64,000 nt of DNA from JAJPKK01 sp963747835 (GCA_963747835.1 CAVVGO010000005.1:930001-994000); one strand, 5' to 3'; shown: positions 52,968-62,827, counted from the first letter of the stretch. Program-made: numbers and translations. Notes: generated by a model from the sequence alone, not told the origin.

Positions 52968-54718
52968 GGCTTGCTCCCCTCGGCAGCCCGATCGCCGGCT
53001 GCACTTTGCGATTGATTGTCGGCCACGCTGGAGGATCGGAACAACTTCGTCACGTCCCATTTCGCGTCTAACGTGCCCGGGTCCGTGGCCGGCTTGGATT
53101 GCACCTTGGCGACCTCGGTCTTCGGCTCTGGCGCGGCCGCGTCGGCGCGGTTCCACCAGCCGCCGCCCAGCGCGGTGGTGAACCAATTGCCGCCTTCGAC
53201 GACCGGTACGTATTGTCCGGTGGCGACGTCAAGCTTTTGCTCAGGTGCCGGCGGATCGCCGCGATTCCACCAGCCCCCGCCGAGCGCCTGGAACAGGGCG
53301 GCGGTGTCGCTGATGCGATTGGCCTGCGCCTGGACCAACTGGATCACCGCCTGCTGATACGTTACCTGCGCCGTCAGCAGGAAGAGCACATTGGCGTTGC
53401 CGGTCTGCATTTGCTGTTGCGCCAAGTCGAGGCTGATCTTGGCGGCCTTCTCGAAGTCGCTGGCCGCCTTGACGGCGTCGGCGTCGTTCTGGATCGCCCG
53501 CAGGGCGTCGGCCACGTTCTGGAACGCCCCGATCACGGTGGTGCGATAATTCCACGCTGCCTGCTCGTAGAGCGCCTGGGTCGCGCGCTCGGTATGCAGC
53601 AGGGTGAAGCCGTCGAACACCGTTTGGGTCGCGTTGCCGGCCACCGCCCAGAAGATGCTGGGGCCGCTGAACAGGGTTGCGATATCTGACGCGGTGTAGC
53701 CGCGGTTGCCGCTGATAGTGAGGTTGGGCAACATATTGGCGATCGCGACGCCGACCTGCGCGCTCGCGGCGTGCAGCAGTTCTTCGGCGGAACGCACGTC
53801 GGGACGCTGCTGGACCAATTGAGCCGGCAGGCTGACCGGCAGATCGGCCGGCAGCCGCAGGTCCGCCAGCCTGAACGTCTCGCTCGGCTCCTGGCTCGGA
53901 TAGCGTCCGGCGAGCGCCGCGAGCAGGTCGCGGGTCTGCGCCAGCGCCTTGCGCAGCGGCGGCAGGGTGGCGCGAATCTGCGCCAGCGCCGCCTCTTGCA
54001 GGGCAACGTCGTTGCGGTTCGCGTAACCCTCGTTGAACTGCTTGCGCAGGATCTCCAGCATCTTGGAGTTGATGTCGATGAGCCGGTTGGTGGCCTCGAT
54101 CTGGGCGCGCAGCGAAGCTTCCTGGATCGCCGCCACCACCACGTTCGACGTCAGGGTCAGATAGGCGGCTTCGACCTGGAAGCGCTGGGAATCGGCCTGC
54201 GCCTGCAGAGACTCCACGGCGCGCCGGTTCTGGCCCCAGACGTCGAGCGTGTAGCTCACCGCCACTTGGGCGGTATAGAGATTGAACGGATTGGTCGAGG
54301 AGTTGAGTACGGGAGCGATCTGGCCCGCGGTTTGCTGGCGCGATGGATTGAAGTTGGCCTCCACCACCGGAAAATATTTACCCTGCTGGGCGTAGACGGT
54401 TTCCTTGGCGGCCCGCAGCGCCGCCATCGTCGACTGCAGGTTGGGATTGGCCTCGACGGCTTTGCGCACCAGCGTATCGAGCGCCGGCGAGCGGTATAGC
54501 CGCCACCACTCCGCCGCGACATCCCGGCCGTTCGCGAAGTGCTGCGACTGACCGAATTTGACATCCGTGGAACTGGTGCGCGGCGCCAGGGGCTCCCGCG
54601 TGTAGCGCCCCACCTCCGGGGCGGCGGGCACGCTGAAATCCGGCCCCACGGCGCAGCCCGATACCAGCATCGTTGCACCGAACAATGCGGCGACGGCGGG
54701 AAGACGCTTCACCAGCAT
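52964..54718 (-). CDS. NodT-type outer-membrane factor, copy B
   Basis: A 584-aa outer-membrane channel of the RND system. The lipobox LVSGCAVGPDF (residues 18-28) anchors it, and two OEP repeats form the barrel and long helices (ANPNLQSTMAALRAAKETVYAQQG; LTLTSNVVVAAIQEASLRAQIEATNRL). After the normal end a 100-residue tail repeats ALGGGWWNRGD (near residue 479) and ALGGGWWNRAD (near 517) with Pro/Glu/Lys-rich spacers. That tail is unlike usual factors. The gene is divergent from the adaptor and is followed at ATGA by the barrel gene. Confidence 0.88.
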   Translation of the reverse strand: MLVKRLPAVAALFGATMLVSGCAVGPDFSVPAAPEVGRYTREPLAPRTSSTDVKFGQSQHFANGRDVAAEWWRLYRSPALDTLVRKAVEANPNLQSTMAALRAAKETVYAQQGKYFPVVEANFNPSRQQTAGQIAPVLNSSTNPFNLYTAQVAVSYTLDVWGQNRRAVESLQAQADSQRFQVEAAYLTLTSNVVVAAIQEASLRAQIEATNRLIDINSKMLEILRKQFNEGYANRNDVALQEAALAQIRATLPPLRKALAQTRDLLAALAGRYPSQEPSETFRLADLRLPADLPVSLPAQLVQQRPDVRSAEELLHAASAQVGVAIANMLPNLTISGNRGYTASDIATLFSGPSIFWAVAGNATQTVFDGFTLLHTERATQALYEQAAWNYRTTVIGAFQNVADALRAIQNDADAVKAASDFEKAAKISLDLAQQQMQTGNANVLFLLTAQVTYQQAVIQLVQAQANRISDTAALFQALGGGWWNRGDPPAPEQKLDVATGQYVPVVEGGNWFTTALGGGWWNRADAAAPEPKTEVAKVQSKPATDPGTLDAKWDVTKLFRSSSVADNQSQSAAGDRAAEGSKP

Positions 54719-54825
54719 AAGCCATTTTCCAAACGAGTTGGGGAGGCGCTCCCCAGCGCGGGAGCACTTTATCGTTAACAGAGTTAAATGCTATGAAACG
54801 GACCCCCAACGGGGATACTGCGACT

Positions 54826-54840
54826 TGTCACAGTAGACCG
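54826..54840. promoter_or_regulatory. Conserved 15-bp element upstream of efflux copy B
   Basis: TGTCACAGTAGACCG, matching TGTCACACTAGACCG at 46505-46519. It lies in the 196-nt gap between the divergent outer-membrane factor and the adaptor, about 75 nt before the adaptor start. Confidence 0.5.
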
Positions 54841-54914
54841 GGGATTTGTTGCAGTGCAAAGCTGGGGGAGGGCTGAGAAGGCCTTGAACGATTTTTTGAC
54901 TCCGGGTCATTCTC

Positions 54915-56148
54915 ATGACGACCGAAAAGCGCACCATTACCCTGCGCGCGGCGATCATCGCCGCGCTTTTGAGTTTCGTTGCGGGCATTTACCTGGCGGT
55001 CGGGTATTTCCATCCGCCGAAGGACGCCTTGGGTGCTTCCGTCGCCAAGGCAGCGCCGGAAACCTCCGACAAAGCCAACGGTCCGGCCGCCGGCGCGCCC
55101 GACAGCGTCGAACTGTCGGATACGCAATTGAAATCCGTCAGGGTCGAGACCGCCGCGGAGCGCGAGTTCCCGATCGAGAAGGCCGCGGTCGGCAGCATCG
55201 ACTTCAACGAGGAACTGCTGACCCAGGTCTTCACGCCCTACCAGGGCAGGATCGTGGGCCTGTTCGCCAAGGTCGGCGACGAGGTGAAGAAGGGCGAGAC
55301 CCTGTTCACCATCGACAGCCCCGACTTGCTGCAGGCCGATTTCGAACCTGATTGCCGCGGCGGGCGTGCTGGAACTGACCAGCCGCAACTTGATGCGCCT
55401 CAAGCAACTCTATGAGACCCGGGCGATCTCGCAGAAGGACCTGGAACAGGCGATTTCCGATCAGCAGACCGCCGAAGGAGCGTTGCGGGCAGCGCGGGAC
55501 GCGGTGCGCATTTTCGGCAAGACCGATGCCGACATCGACATGATCATAAAGGAACGCCGGGCCGATCCCACCTTGATCGTGGCCAGCCCGATTTCCGGCC
55601 GGATCACGGCCCGCAACGCCGCGCCGGGTCTTCTCGTCCAGCCCGGCAATCCGCCGGCGCCCTTCACGGTGGCGGACCTCTCGACCATGTGGATGCTGGC
55701 CAATGTCGCCGAGAGCGACAGCCCGGCTTTCAACCTCGGCCAAGAGGTCAAGGTGAGCGTCATGGCCTACCCGAACCGGGTGTTCACGGGAAGGATTTCA
55801 ACCATCGGATCGACCGTCGATCCGAATACCCGCCGGGTCCTGGTGCGCTCCGAAATCGACGACCCCAAACACGAGTTGCGCTCGGGCATGTTCGCCAATT
55901 TCATCATCCGCACCGGTGATCCGGTACGCTCGGTCGCTGTTCCGCTCGATGGCGTGGTGCGGGAAGGCGATGGCACCATGACGGCGTGGGTGACCGCTGA
56001 TCGCCGCCGATTTACCAAGCGGGTCGTGAAAACCGGCCTCCAGCGCGACGGCTTCAACCAGATTCTCGAGGGCTTGCAGCCCGGAGAGTTGGTTGCGACT
56101 GAAGGCGCATTGTTCTTGAGCAACGCCGTGACCATCGCGGCGCGCTAG
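54915..56148 (+). CDS. RND efflux periplasmic adaptor, copy B, one frameshift
   Basis: Paralogue of the copy A adaptor. The N-terminal anchor (TITLRAAIIAALLSFVAGIYLAVGY) and FTPYQGRIVGLFAKVGDEVKKGETLFTID match it closely. A T at 55340-55342 is one too many (GATTC reads GATTTC); removing it gives LLQADSNLIAAAGVLELTSRN, exactly the copy A sequence pattern, and 410 aa. Everything after it (SPISGRITARNAAPGLLVQPG; GDGTMTAWVTADRRRF) is in one frame. It precedes the pump by 92 nt. Confidence 0.87.
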
Positions 56149-56240
56149 TCATCCGCCGAGCGCGCCGATGCCGACGCCGCGCCGGCCAGCGCCGGCGGTA
56201 CCACCGGTCGTGCATCCGGGATCAATAGGAGAAGTCATCC

Positions 56241-59200
56241 GTGCTCAAGGGGCTGGTTGTATTCGGACTAAGCCGTCGTCCGATCATTCTGCTGTGCCTC
56301 CTGGTATTCGTTGGCGCCGGCATCGTCGCGTTCCTGAAGTTGAACATCGAGGCCTATCCAAATCCAGCCCCGGTCATCCTGGAAATCACCGCCCAGGCCT
56401 CGGGCCAGTCCGCCGAGGAGATGGAGCGCTATTACACGATCCCGATGGAGGTCGGTCTGTCGCCGACCCCCGGCGTCGACATCATCCGCTCAACCTCGTT
56501 CTACGGCCTGTCCTTCGTCCGCGTTACCTTCCGCTACGGCATCGACTATTATTTCGCCGTCACCCAGGCGGCGCTGAGCCTGCAGCAGAACGTCAATCTG
56601 CCGAATAATATTTCGCCGCAGATCCAGGCCTCGAGCCTGGTCGGCGAGGTCTATCGCTATCAAGTGGTGGGACCGCCGCACTTCGGGCTTACCAACCTGC
56701 GCACAATCCAGGATTGGGTGTTGCAGCGCCGCTTCCTGACTGTTCCGGGCGTCGTCCAGGTCAACACCTGGGGCGGGACCACCAAGGAATACGAAGTCGA
56801 GGTCGATCTTCACAAGCTCGACGCCTACAGCATCACCATACCCCAGGTCATCGCCGCGATCGGCAACGCCAACGTCAATGTCGGCGGCCGCACCATCAAT
56901 ATGGGCCAGCAATCCGTCAACGTCCGCGGCGTCGGGCTGATCGATAGTGGCGGCACCACGGATCTGACCCAGGGCTACAAGGTCAACGACATCGAGAACA
57001 TTTCGCTCACGCAAGTGAACGGCGTGCCGGTCCAGGTCAAGGACGTGGCCAAGGTCTATGTCGGCAATGTGCCAAGGCTCGGCAAGGCTGGACGCGACAA
57101 GGAAGAGGACGTGGTGGCGGCGATCTTGGTGATGAACCGGACGCTGCACACCAACGACGTGGTGCCTCGTATCGAGGCGGAAATCGAAAAAATAAACAAG
57201 GACGGCTCATTGCCACCCGGCGTGAAGGTGGTTCCGTTCTATGACCGCTCCACGCTGGTGAACGTCACCACCCACACGGTACTGCACAATCTCATCTTCG
57301 GCTGCATCCTGGTGTTCATCATCCAATGGGTGTTCCTGGGCGATCTGCGCAGCGCCATCATCGTCGGCGTTAACATCCCGTTTGCGCTGTTCTTCAGCAT
57401 CATCATTCTGGTGATGCTCGGCGAGGATGCCAATCTGCTGTCGCTCGGCGCGGTCGATTTCGGCATCATCGTGGATTTCGGCAGTGATCGTGGTCGAGAA
57501 CGTGTTCCGCAATTGCCAGGGCAGTCCGGAGATGAGGCAGACGCTCCTCGACCATCTTGCGGAGGAACGTTGGGGTACGGATCCCACCAAGGCGACAGCC
57601 GGTGGGGACGGCAATATCTGGACCGAGCGCTTACGCCTGATCCTGATCAGCGTGCTTGAGGTCGACACGGCCGTGTTCTTCTCCGCCGCCATCACGGTTG
57701 CGGCCTTCGTACCGTTGTTCACCATGCAGGGCGTCGAGGGCCAGATTTTCAATCCGATGGCGCGGACCTACGGCTTCGCCATGGCGGGCGCGCTGCTCGC
57801 CACATTCACGATCACGCCGGTGCTCGCATCCTTCCTGTTGCCGGCGCATATCGAGGAGGTCGAGACCATCGTGGTGCGCGGCCTACGCTACGTCTATTCG
57901 CCGGCACTGAATTGGTCCCTGACCCATCGTAGGATTTGCGTCGCGCTCGGCGTCGCATTTCTGGTTGTCACCGGATTGCTGATCCCGCGGCTCGGCACCG
58001 AATTCCTGCCGGCCCTCGAGGAAGGCAATCTGTGGATTCGTGCCTCGATGCCGCCCACCATATCGCTTGAGGCCGCCATGCCGGCCGTGAACAAGATGCG
58101 CGAGATTCTGCTCGGCCATCCGGAGGTCATCACGGTCGTTTCCCAGCACGGCCGGCCGGACAATGGCAGCGATGCCTCCGGCTTCTTCAATGCCGAGTTC
58201 TTCGTGCCGCTGAAGCCGTTCGATGAATGGACGTCCGGCATGACCAAGGAGAAGCTGGTCGAGGACCTGCAGTCGGAATTCAGCAAGGAGTTCACCGGCA
58301 TCGGCTTCAATTTCTCGCAATATATCCAGGACAACATCGAGGAGGGCCTGTCCGGGGTCAAAGGGGCAAATTCCGTCAAGATCGTTGGTCCCGATCTCGC
58401 CAAGCTCGAGCAGATCGCCGACGTCGTAATGCATGAGATGGACCAGATCAGGGGGGTGGCCGACCTCGGCATTTTCCGGGTACTCGGCCAGCCGAACCTC
58501 AACATCAAGGTCGATCGCGATAAGGCCGCGCGCTACGGCCTCAACACCGGCGACGTCAATACCGTCGTTCAAGCCGCGCTGGGCGGGACCGTGGCCACGA
58601 CGCAATTGGAGGGCGACCGTCAGTTCAACGTGACCGTAAGGCTCCCGCCCGAGCAACGTGCCGCGGTCGAACTCGGTTCGCAATATCAAGGTCGGATATG
58701 CGACTCCCAGCGGTGCCAACGCCTATATTCCGCTGAGCGAGATCGCCACCATTTCGATCGATACCGGTGCCTCCTACATCTTCCATGAGCGCAACGCGCG
58801 CTTCATCCCGATCAAGTTCAGCGTGCGCGGCCGCGACCTCGGCGGTACCGTCGCCGAGGCCCAAGAGCGGATCGCCCATAACGTAACGCTGCCTAACGGC
58901 TACCGCATCGAATGGGCCGGGGAGTTCGAGGAGCTGCAGCAGGCGAAGGCGCGGCTCGAGGTGGTGGTGCCGATCAGCCTCGTTATGATCCTGGTGCTGC
59001 TCTATGGCCTGTTCAACTCGCTGCGCGACAGTCTGCTTGCTCTGGCCGGAATTCCGTTCTCCATCGCGGGCGGCGTGATCGCGCTGTTCATCACCGGGCT
59101 CGACTTCAGCATTTCGGCCGCGATCGGCTTCGTGTCGTTGTTCGGTGTCTCGGTCATGAACGGCATCCTGATCATCACGTATTACAACCAGACGCGTCGT

Positions 59201-59488
59201 GGCGGCATGGGCACGATCGCGGCCATGTATCATGCCGCCGAGCAGCGGATGCGGCCCTTGCTGATGACGGCGTTGTCGGCCTGCATCGGCCTGTTGCCGG
59301 CGGCGATGTCGAGCGGTATCGGCAGCCAGGTGCAAAAGCCGCTGGCGACCGTGGTGGTCGGCGGCATGCTCGTCGGACCCGTCATCATGCTGGTGGTTGT
59401 GCCGGCGCTGCAGACGCTGTTCCTGGATTGGCGGGAGGAGCCCGCGCCGGTCATGCATGAAGACGAACAGGACCTTGCCGAAGTCTGA
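56241..59488 (+). CDS. RND efflux pump, CzcA/CusA-like, copy B, two frameshifts
   Basis: Paralogue of the copy A pump with the same domain order. GTG 56241 follows AGGAGA. Two extra bases break the frame: a T in 57476-57478 (GATTC reads GATTTC, within IIVDSAVIVVEN) and an A at 58670/58671 (GACTC reads GAACTC, giving AAVDSVRNIKVGY when removed). After removing both, the gene is 3246 nt, exactly the length of copy A, which supports sequence error over decay. Both helix-4 aspartates are present once the frame is restored. It ends 40 nt before the Gly/His-rich gene. Confidence 0.88.
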
Positions 59489-59528
59489 GCAGCGATCGCG
59501 CGCTTGGCGCGGTGGCATGGAGAGAATC

Positions 59529-60356
59529 ATGAACAACGTCAGGACCGGCAACGAAAGCTCCGCCCGAGCGCTCGGTTGGATGGCGGGCACGCTGTGCGCC
59601 GCGGCTCTCCTCGGCGCCCTTGCGACGACCACGGCTTTTGCCGCCGAAGAGGGCAGCGGCAACGGTGCTTCGGGCGCCGGGTCGGGCGCTCAGCACGACG
59701 CCGACATGCCGGGCAAGGGAAGCGGCCAGGGTGGAAAAGACGGCGGCGGTGACGGCGGCAAGGGCGGCCAAAATGATGATCGCAGCGGTGCCCAAAATAG
59801 CGGTCGAGACAGCGGCCATCCCGGTGCGACGACGTTCACCGCCGGAGCCAAGGGAGGGAACTCCGGAGGGAACCTCGGAGGCACGACTGGCGGCGCGGCG
59901 GATCACGGCATCGATCTCGTCACCCCGGACAATGGTTACGGCAATCTGCGCCGCCGTGCCGAGCGGAAGGTGTTGATCCTCCTCGCGGCGAAAAAGAAGG
60001 CGCTGCCTGGTTCCTCGACAGTGCTCAACACAAGCGTCCACCCGGGGCTAGGCGCTGGTAGCGGCATCGGGCTCAACCGAAACGCCATCGGCACTACAGT
60101 CGGGACAGGCAATTCCGGCAACGGTTCAGTCCACCATGGGCCGGGCTTCATGCACCAGGCGATGACCGGAACGGCGGGCACCGGCGTTGGCGGAACCACG
60201 TTCCATCCGCCGACCTTTCATGCGAACACGATCCCCCCGATGCACACCACCGGCGTGAACGGCACCGGCATGGGTCACGTCACGTCCGGTACCGTTGGCG
60301 GGCCCGCCAAATTGAACACCGGCGTCAACGGAACCTCATTCCGGCCGCGGTTCTAG
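59529..60356 (+). CDS. Exported Gly/His-rich low-complexity protein
   Basis: A 275-aa protein with a signal peptide (about residues 8-37, ending TTAFAAEE). The mature part is largely disordered: Gly, Ser, Asn and Asp in the first half (GKGSGQGGKDGGGDGG), and His, Thr and Gly in the second (HHGPGFMHQAM; TFHPPTFHANTIPPMHTTG). A short ordered patch, YGNLRRRAERKVLILLAAKKKAL, lies between. Repeated TGVNGT(G/S) units end it. Histidine and methionine richness suggests metal binding in the periplasm. It directly follows the RND pump and converges on the response regulator gene. No known family recognised. Confidence 0.6.
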   Translation: MNNVRTGNESSARALGWMAGTLCAAALLGALATTTAFAAEEGSGNGASGAGSGAQHDADMPGKGSGQGGKDGGGDGGKGGQNDDRSGAQNSGRDSGHPGATTFTAGAKGGNSGGNLGGTTGGAADHGIDLVTPDNGYGNLRRRAERKVLILLAAKKKALPGSSTVLNTSVHPGLGAGSGIGLNRNAIGTTVGTGNSGNGSVHHGPGFMHQAMTGTAGTGVGGTTFHPPTFHANTIPPMHTTGVNGTGMGHVTSGTVGGPAKLNTGVNGTSFRPRF

Positions 60357-60373
60357 CACCGCGGGAAGGCGCG

Positions 60374-60979
60374 TCACGGCTCGATCAGCCGGCCGGTCGC
60401 GGCCTTGATGGCTGCTTCGACGCGGGTTGCGGCGCCGAGCTTGACCCGGGCATTGTCGATATGAAAATCGACCGTCCGCTTGGAAAGGTCGAGGATTTGC
60501 GCGATCTCCGCGGAGGTCTTGCCGCGCGCTGCCCAGGTGAGGGTTTCAACCTCGCGATCGTTCAGATCGACGAGCTTCGGCCATATCTCGTTGCGGGCGA
60601 CGCCCGCGATCCGCGCCCCGATGATGGTGTCGAGGACGTCGAAGTCGATCGGCTTGGTGACGTAGTCATCGGCCCCGAGGTGCCGGCCTTTGAGTTCGTT
60701 GTCGCGGTCGGTCAGCGCCGTCAGGAACACGAACGGCATGTTGCCGAACCGGGGGGACAGCGCAGTCAGGCGCTCCAGCAACTCGAAGCCGGACATGACC
60801 GGCATACTGATGTCGGACAGCACGAGGTCGGGCGTGGTCCTGAGGATCGCCGCGAAGCCTTCCCGGCCGTCGTGGGCGACCTGGACCTCGTAGCCCCGTT
60901 CCACGAGTTCCTCTGCGATCAGGGCGGCGGTTTCGCGGTCGTCTTCGATACAGAGGATTTTCTTGCGCGATTCAGGCAT
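60374..60979 (-). CDS. LuxR-type response regulator, copy B
   Basis: A 201-aa regulator closely matching the copy A protein: CIEDDRETAALIAEELVERG, phospho-acceptor in LVLSDISMPVMSG, YVTKPIDFD and an LNDREVETLTWAARGKTSAEIAQILDLSKRTVDFH helix-turn-helix. It is divergent from the histidine kinase gene, with about 200 nt between starts, so the two likely form a pair and share control. The stop is 17 nt from the end of the convergent Gly/His-rich gene. Confidence 0.9.
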   Translation of the reverse strand: MPESRKKILCIEDDRETAALIAEELVERGYEVQVAHDGREGFAAILRTTPDLVLSDISMPVMSGFELLERLTALSPRFGNMPFVFLTALTDRDNELKGRHLGADDYVTKPIDFDVLDTIIGARIAGVARNEIWPKLVDLNDREVETLTWAARGKTSAEIAQILDLSKRTVDFHIDNARVKLGAATRVEAAIKAATGRLIEP

Positions 60980-61181
60980 CGGCGGCTATTCGGCTGTCCG
61001 TTCGATCAATCATCTCGCGGCCGCAAGCGGGTCCGGCGGCGGCGGGCGTAACATTAGGATATTTTTGCCCGTGAAATGAGGAAAAATGTCATAAGATGGT
61101 TTCCCCCGCGTCGCCAGGGACCTATGTTGGACAAGGGATTCGGTACCCGGCGCGACGATTGTGCCATCAGGGTCGGCTACC

Positions 61182-62822
61182 ATGAGGCAACCCCGCTCGA
61201 TTCGATTTCACCTCTCGCTGGTGTTCATCTTTTTCTTTTTGCTGATTTTTTTCCTCGGCATGCTGAGCATTGCGCGGCTGCGCGACTTCAACAAGGTGTC
61301 CGCCGACATCGCCGACCTGTGGCTGCCGAATACCCGTGTGCTCGGCGACCTCAACAATTATACCTCCGATTTCCGCGCCGCCGAGGGCAACATGCTGCTG
61401 TCGCCGGACGCGGCCGAGAGCGAGGCGATTGAGCACGAAATGGTCGATCTCGACCGTACCATTTCCCAGGCGCAGGCGAGCTACGAACTGATCCGCCACG
61501 ACCCCGACGAGCGCGGCTACTACGTCCAGTTCCGCGAGCGTTGGAACGACTACCGCAAGGTCGTCAACCAGATGCTGGAACTCGACCGCAACAGCCGCAA
61601 GCCCGAGGCCGTCGCCATGTATATGACGACGTCGCGATCCGCCTACAATTCGGCGAGCGACGCGCTCGGGCAACTCACCAAGCATGTCGTCGACAAAGCG
61701 TTCGACGCCTCGAGCCGGGTTGCGATCGCCTACCGCCAGGCGATATGGCTAATCGGCATCGCCATGGCGTTTGCAGGCGTGCTGGTGGTGGCAGCGCTGC
61801 TCTATATCGGCCGCTCGATCTCCAAGCCGCTGCTGCGGCTTGCCGGCTACATGCACCGCCTCGCCGCCAACGACACCGACATCGAGATTCGCGGCACCGA
61901 GCGCAAGGACGAGATCGGCGAAATGGCCCGCGCCGCCGTGGTGTTCCGCAACAACGCCATTGAGCTGATGGTGACTCAGCGCGGGCTCGCCCAGCAGGCA
62001 TCGATGCTCGAGGAGAAGCTCACCGCCGAACGGCGCCTGACGCAGCTTCAGCGCAATTTCGTGTCGATGGCCTCCCATGAATTCCGCACGCCGCTCACCA
62101 TAATCGACGGTCACGCCGGGCGTCTCATCAAGTTTGCCGACCGCATCGCCGACAGCGCCGGCTCGGAAGAGATCAGCGGGCGCGCCGGCAAGATCCGGAC
62201 CGCGGTTTTGCGCATGACCCACCTGATCGACAACCTTCTGACCTCGACGCGCCTCGTCGAAAGCGGCGCCGGGCTCTACTTCCATCCCGAGCGGATCGAC
62301 CTGCGGGAGATCGTCCATGACATCTGCCAGCTGCATCGCGAGATTTCGCCCGGCATGCGGATCGTGGAGGAGTTCGGCGCCCGCAAGCTGCCCGTGGTGG
62401 GCGATCCCAAGCTGCTGTCCCAGGTGTTCGACAATCTCCTCTCCAACGCCATCAAATATTCGCCCGGCGGCGGCGTCGTGAAGATCGTTGCCCGCATCGA
62501 TATCAAGCTCGACCGACAGGATCTCGTAGTTGCGGTCGAGGACACCGGCATCGGCATTCCGCCGGAGGATATCGGGCACCTGTTCGAGCGCTATTTCCGC
62601 GGACGCAACGTCTCCGGGATCGTCGGCACCGGGGTCGGGCTCAACCTTGTGAAGATGGTGGTCGACCTGCACGGGGGCGACATCGCCGTCGCGAGCCAGG
62701 AGGGCAACGGATCGACATTCACGATCCGGCTGCCGGTGGCGCCGAAGCTGGCGCTGGACGCGCTGGCGTCCCAGGAGCCGCGCGGTGCACCACTCGCTGA
62801 GCATCCGGTCGAAGGGGTGTGA
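61182..62822 (+). CDS. Membrane sensor histidine kinase
   Basis: A 546-aa kinase. A first helix (SLVFIFFFLLIFFLGMLSIARL) and a second (IWLIGIAMAFAGVLVVAALLYI, near residue 200) flank a four-helix-bundle periplasmic sensor. HAMP, a coiled coil, and HisKA with phospho-acceptor SHEFRTPLT follow. The ATPase has N-box NLLSNAIKYSPGG, G1 DTGIGIPPED and G2 GTGVGLNLVK. ATG 61182 (MRQPRSIRF) is the likely start, with GTG 61161 as an alternative. It is divergent from its probable partner regulator, beside the efflux genes. Confidence 0.9.
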   Translation: MRQPRSIRFHLSLVFIFFFLLIFFLGMLSIARLRDFNKVSADIADLWLPNTRVLGDLNNYTSDFRAAEGNMLLSPDAAESEAIEHEMVDLDRTISQAQASYELIRHDPDERGYYVQFRERWNDYRKVVNQMLELDRNSRKPEAVAMYMTTSRSAYNSASDALGQLTKHVVDKAFDASSRVAIAYRQAIWLIGIAMAFAGVLVVAALLYIGRSISKPLLRLAGYMHRLAANDTDIEIRGTERKDEIGEMARAAVVFRNNAIELMVTQRGLAQQASMLEEKLTAERRLTQLQRNFVSMASHEFRTPLTIIDGHAGRLIKFADRIADSAGSEEISGRAGKIRTAVLRMTHLIDNLLTSTRLVESGAGLYFHPERIDLREIVHDICQLHREISPGMRIVEEFGARKLPVVGDPKLLSQVFDNLLSNAIKYSPGGGVVKIVARIDIKLDRQDLVVAVEDTGIGIPPEDIGHLFERYFRGRNVSGIVGTGVGLNLVKMVVDLHGGDIAVASQEGNGSTFTIRLPVAPKLALDALASQEPRGAPLAEHPVEGV

Positions 62823-62827
62823 GCGGG

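Noticed and set aside
588..58671. Calling mrcA, prfB, anmK, the amidase, the GGDEF-EAL gene and copy B efflux genes pseudogenes
   Set aside because: Each break is one inserted base with full family similarity on both sides, and prfB is essential; sequence error is more likely than decay.
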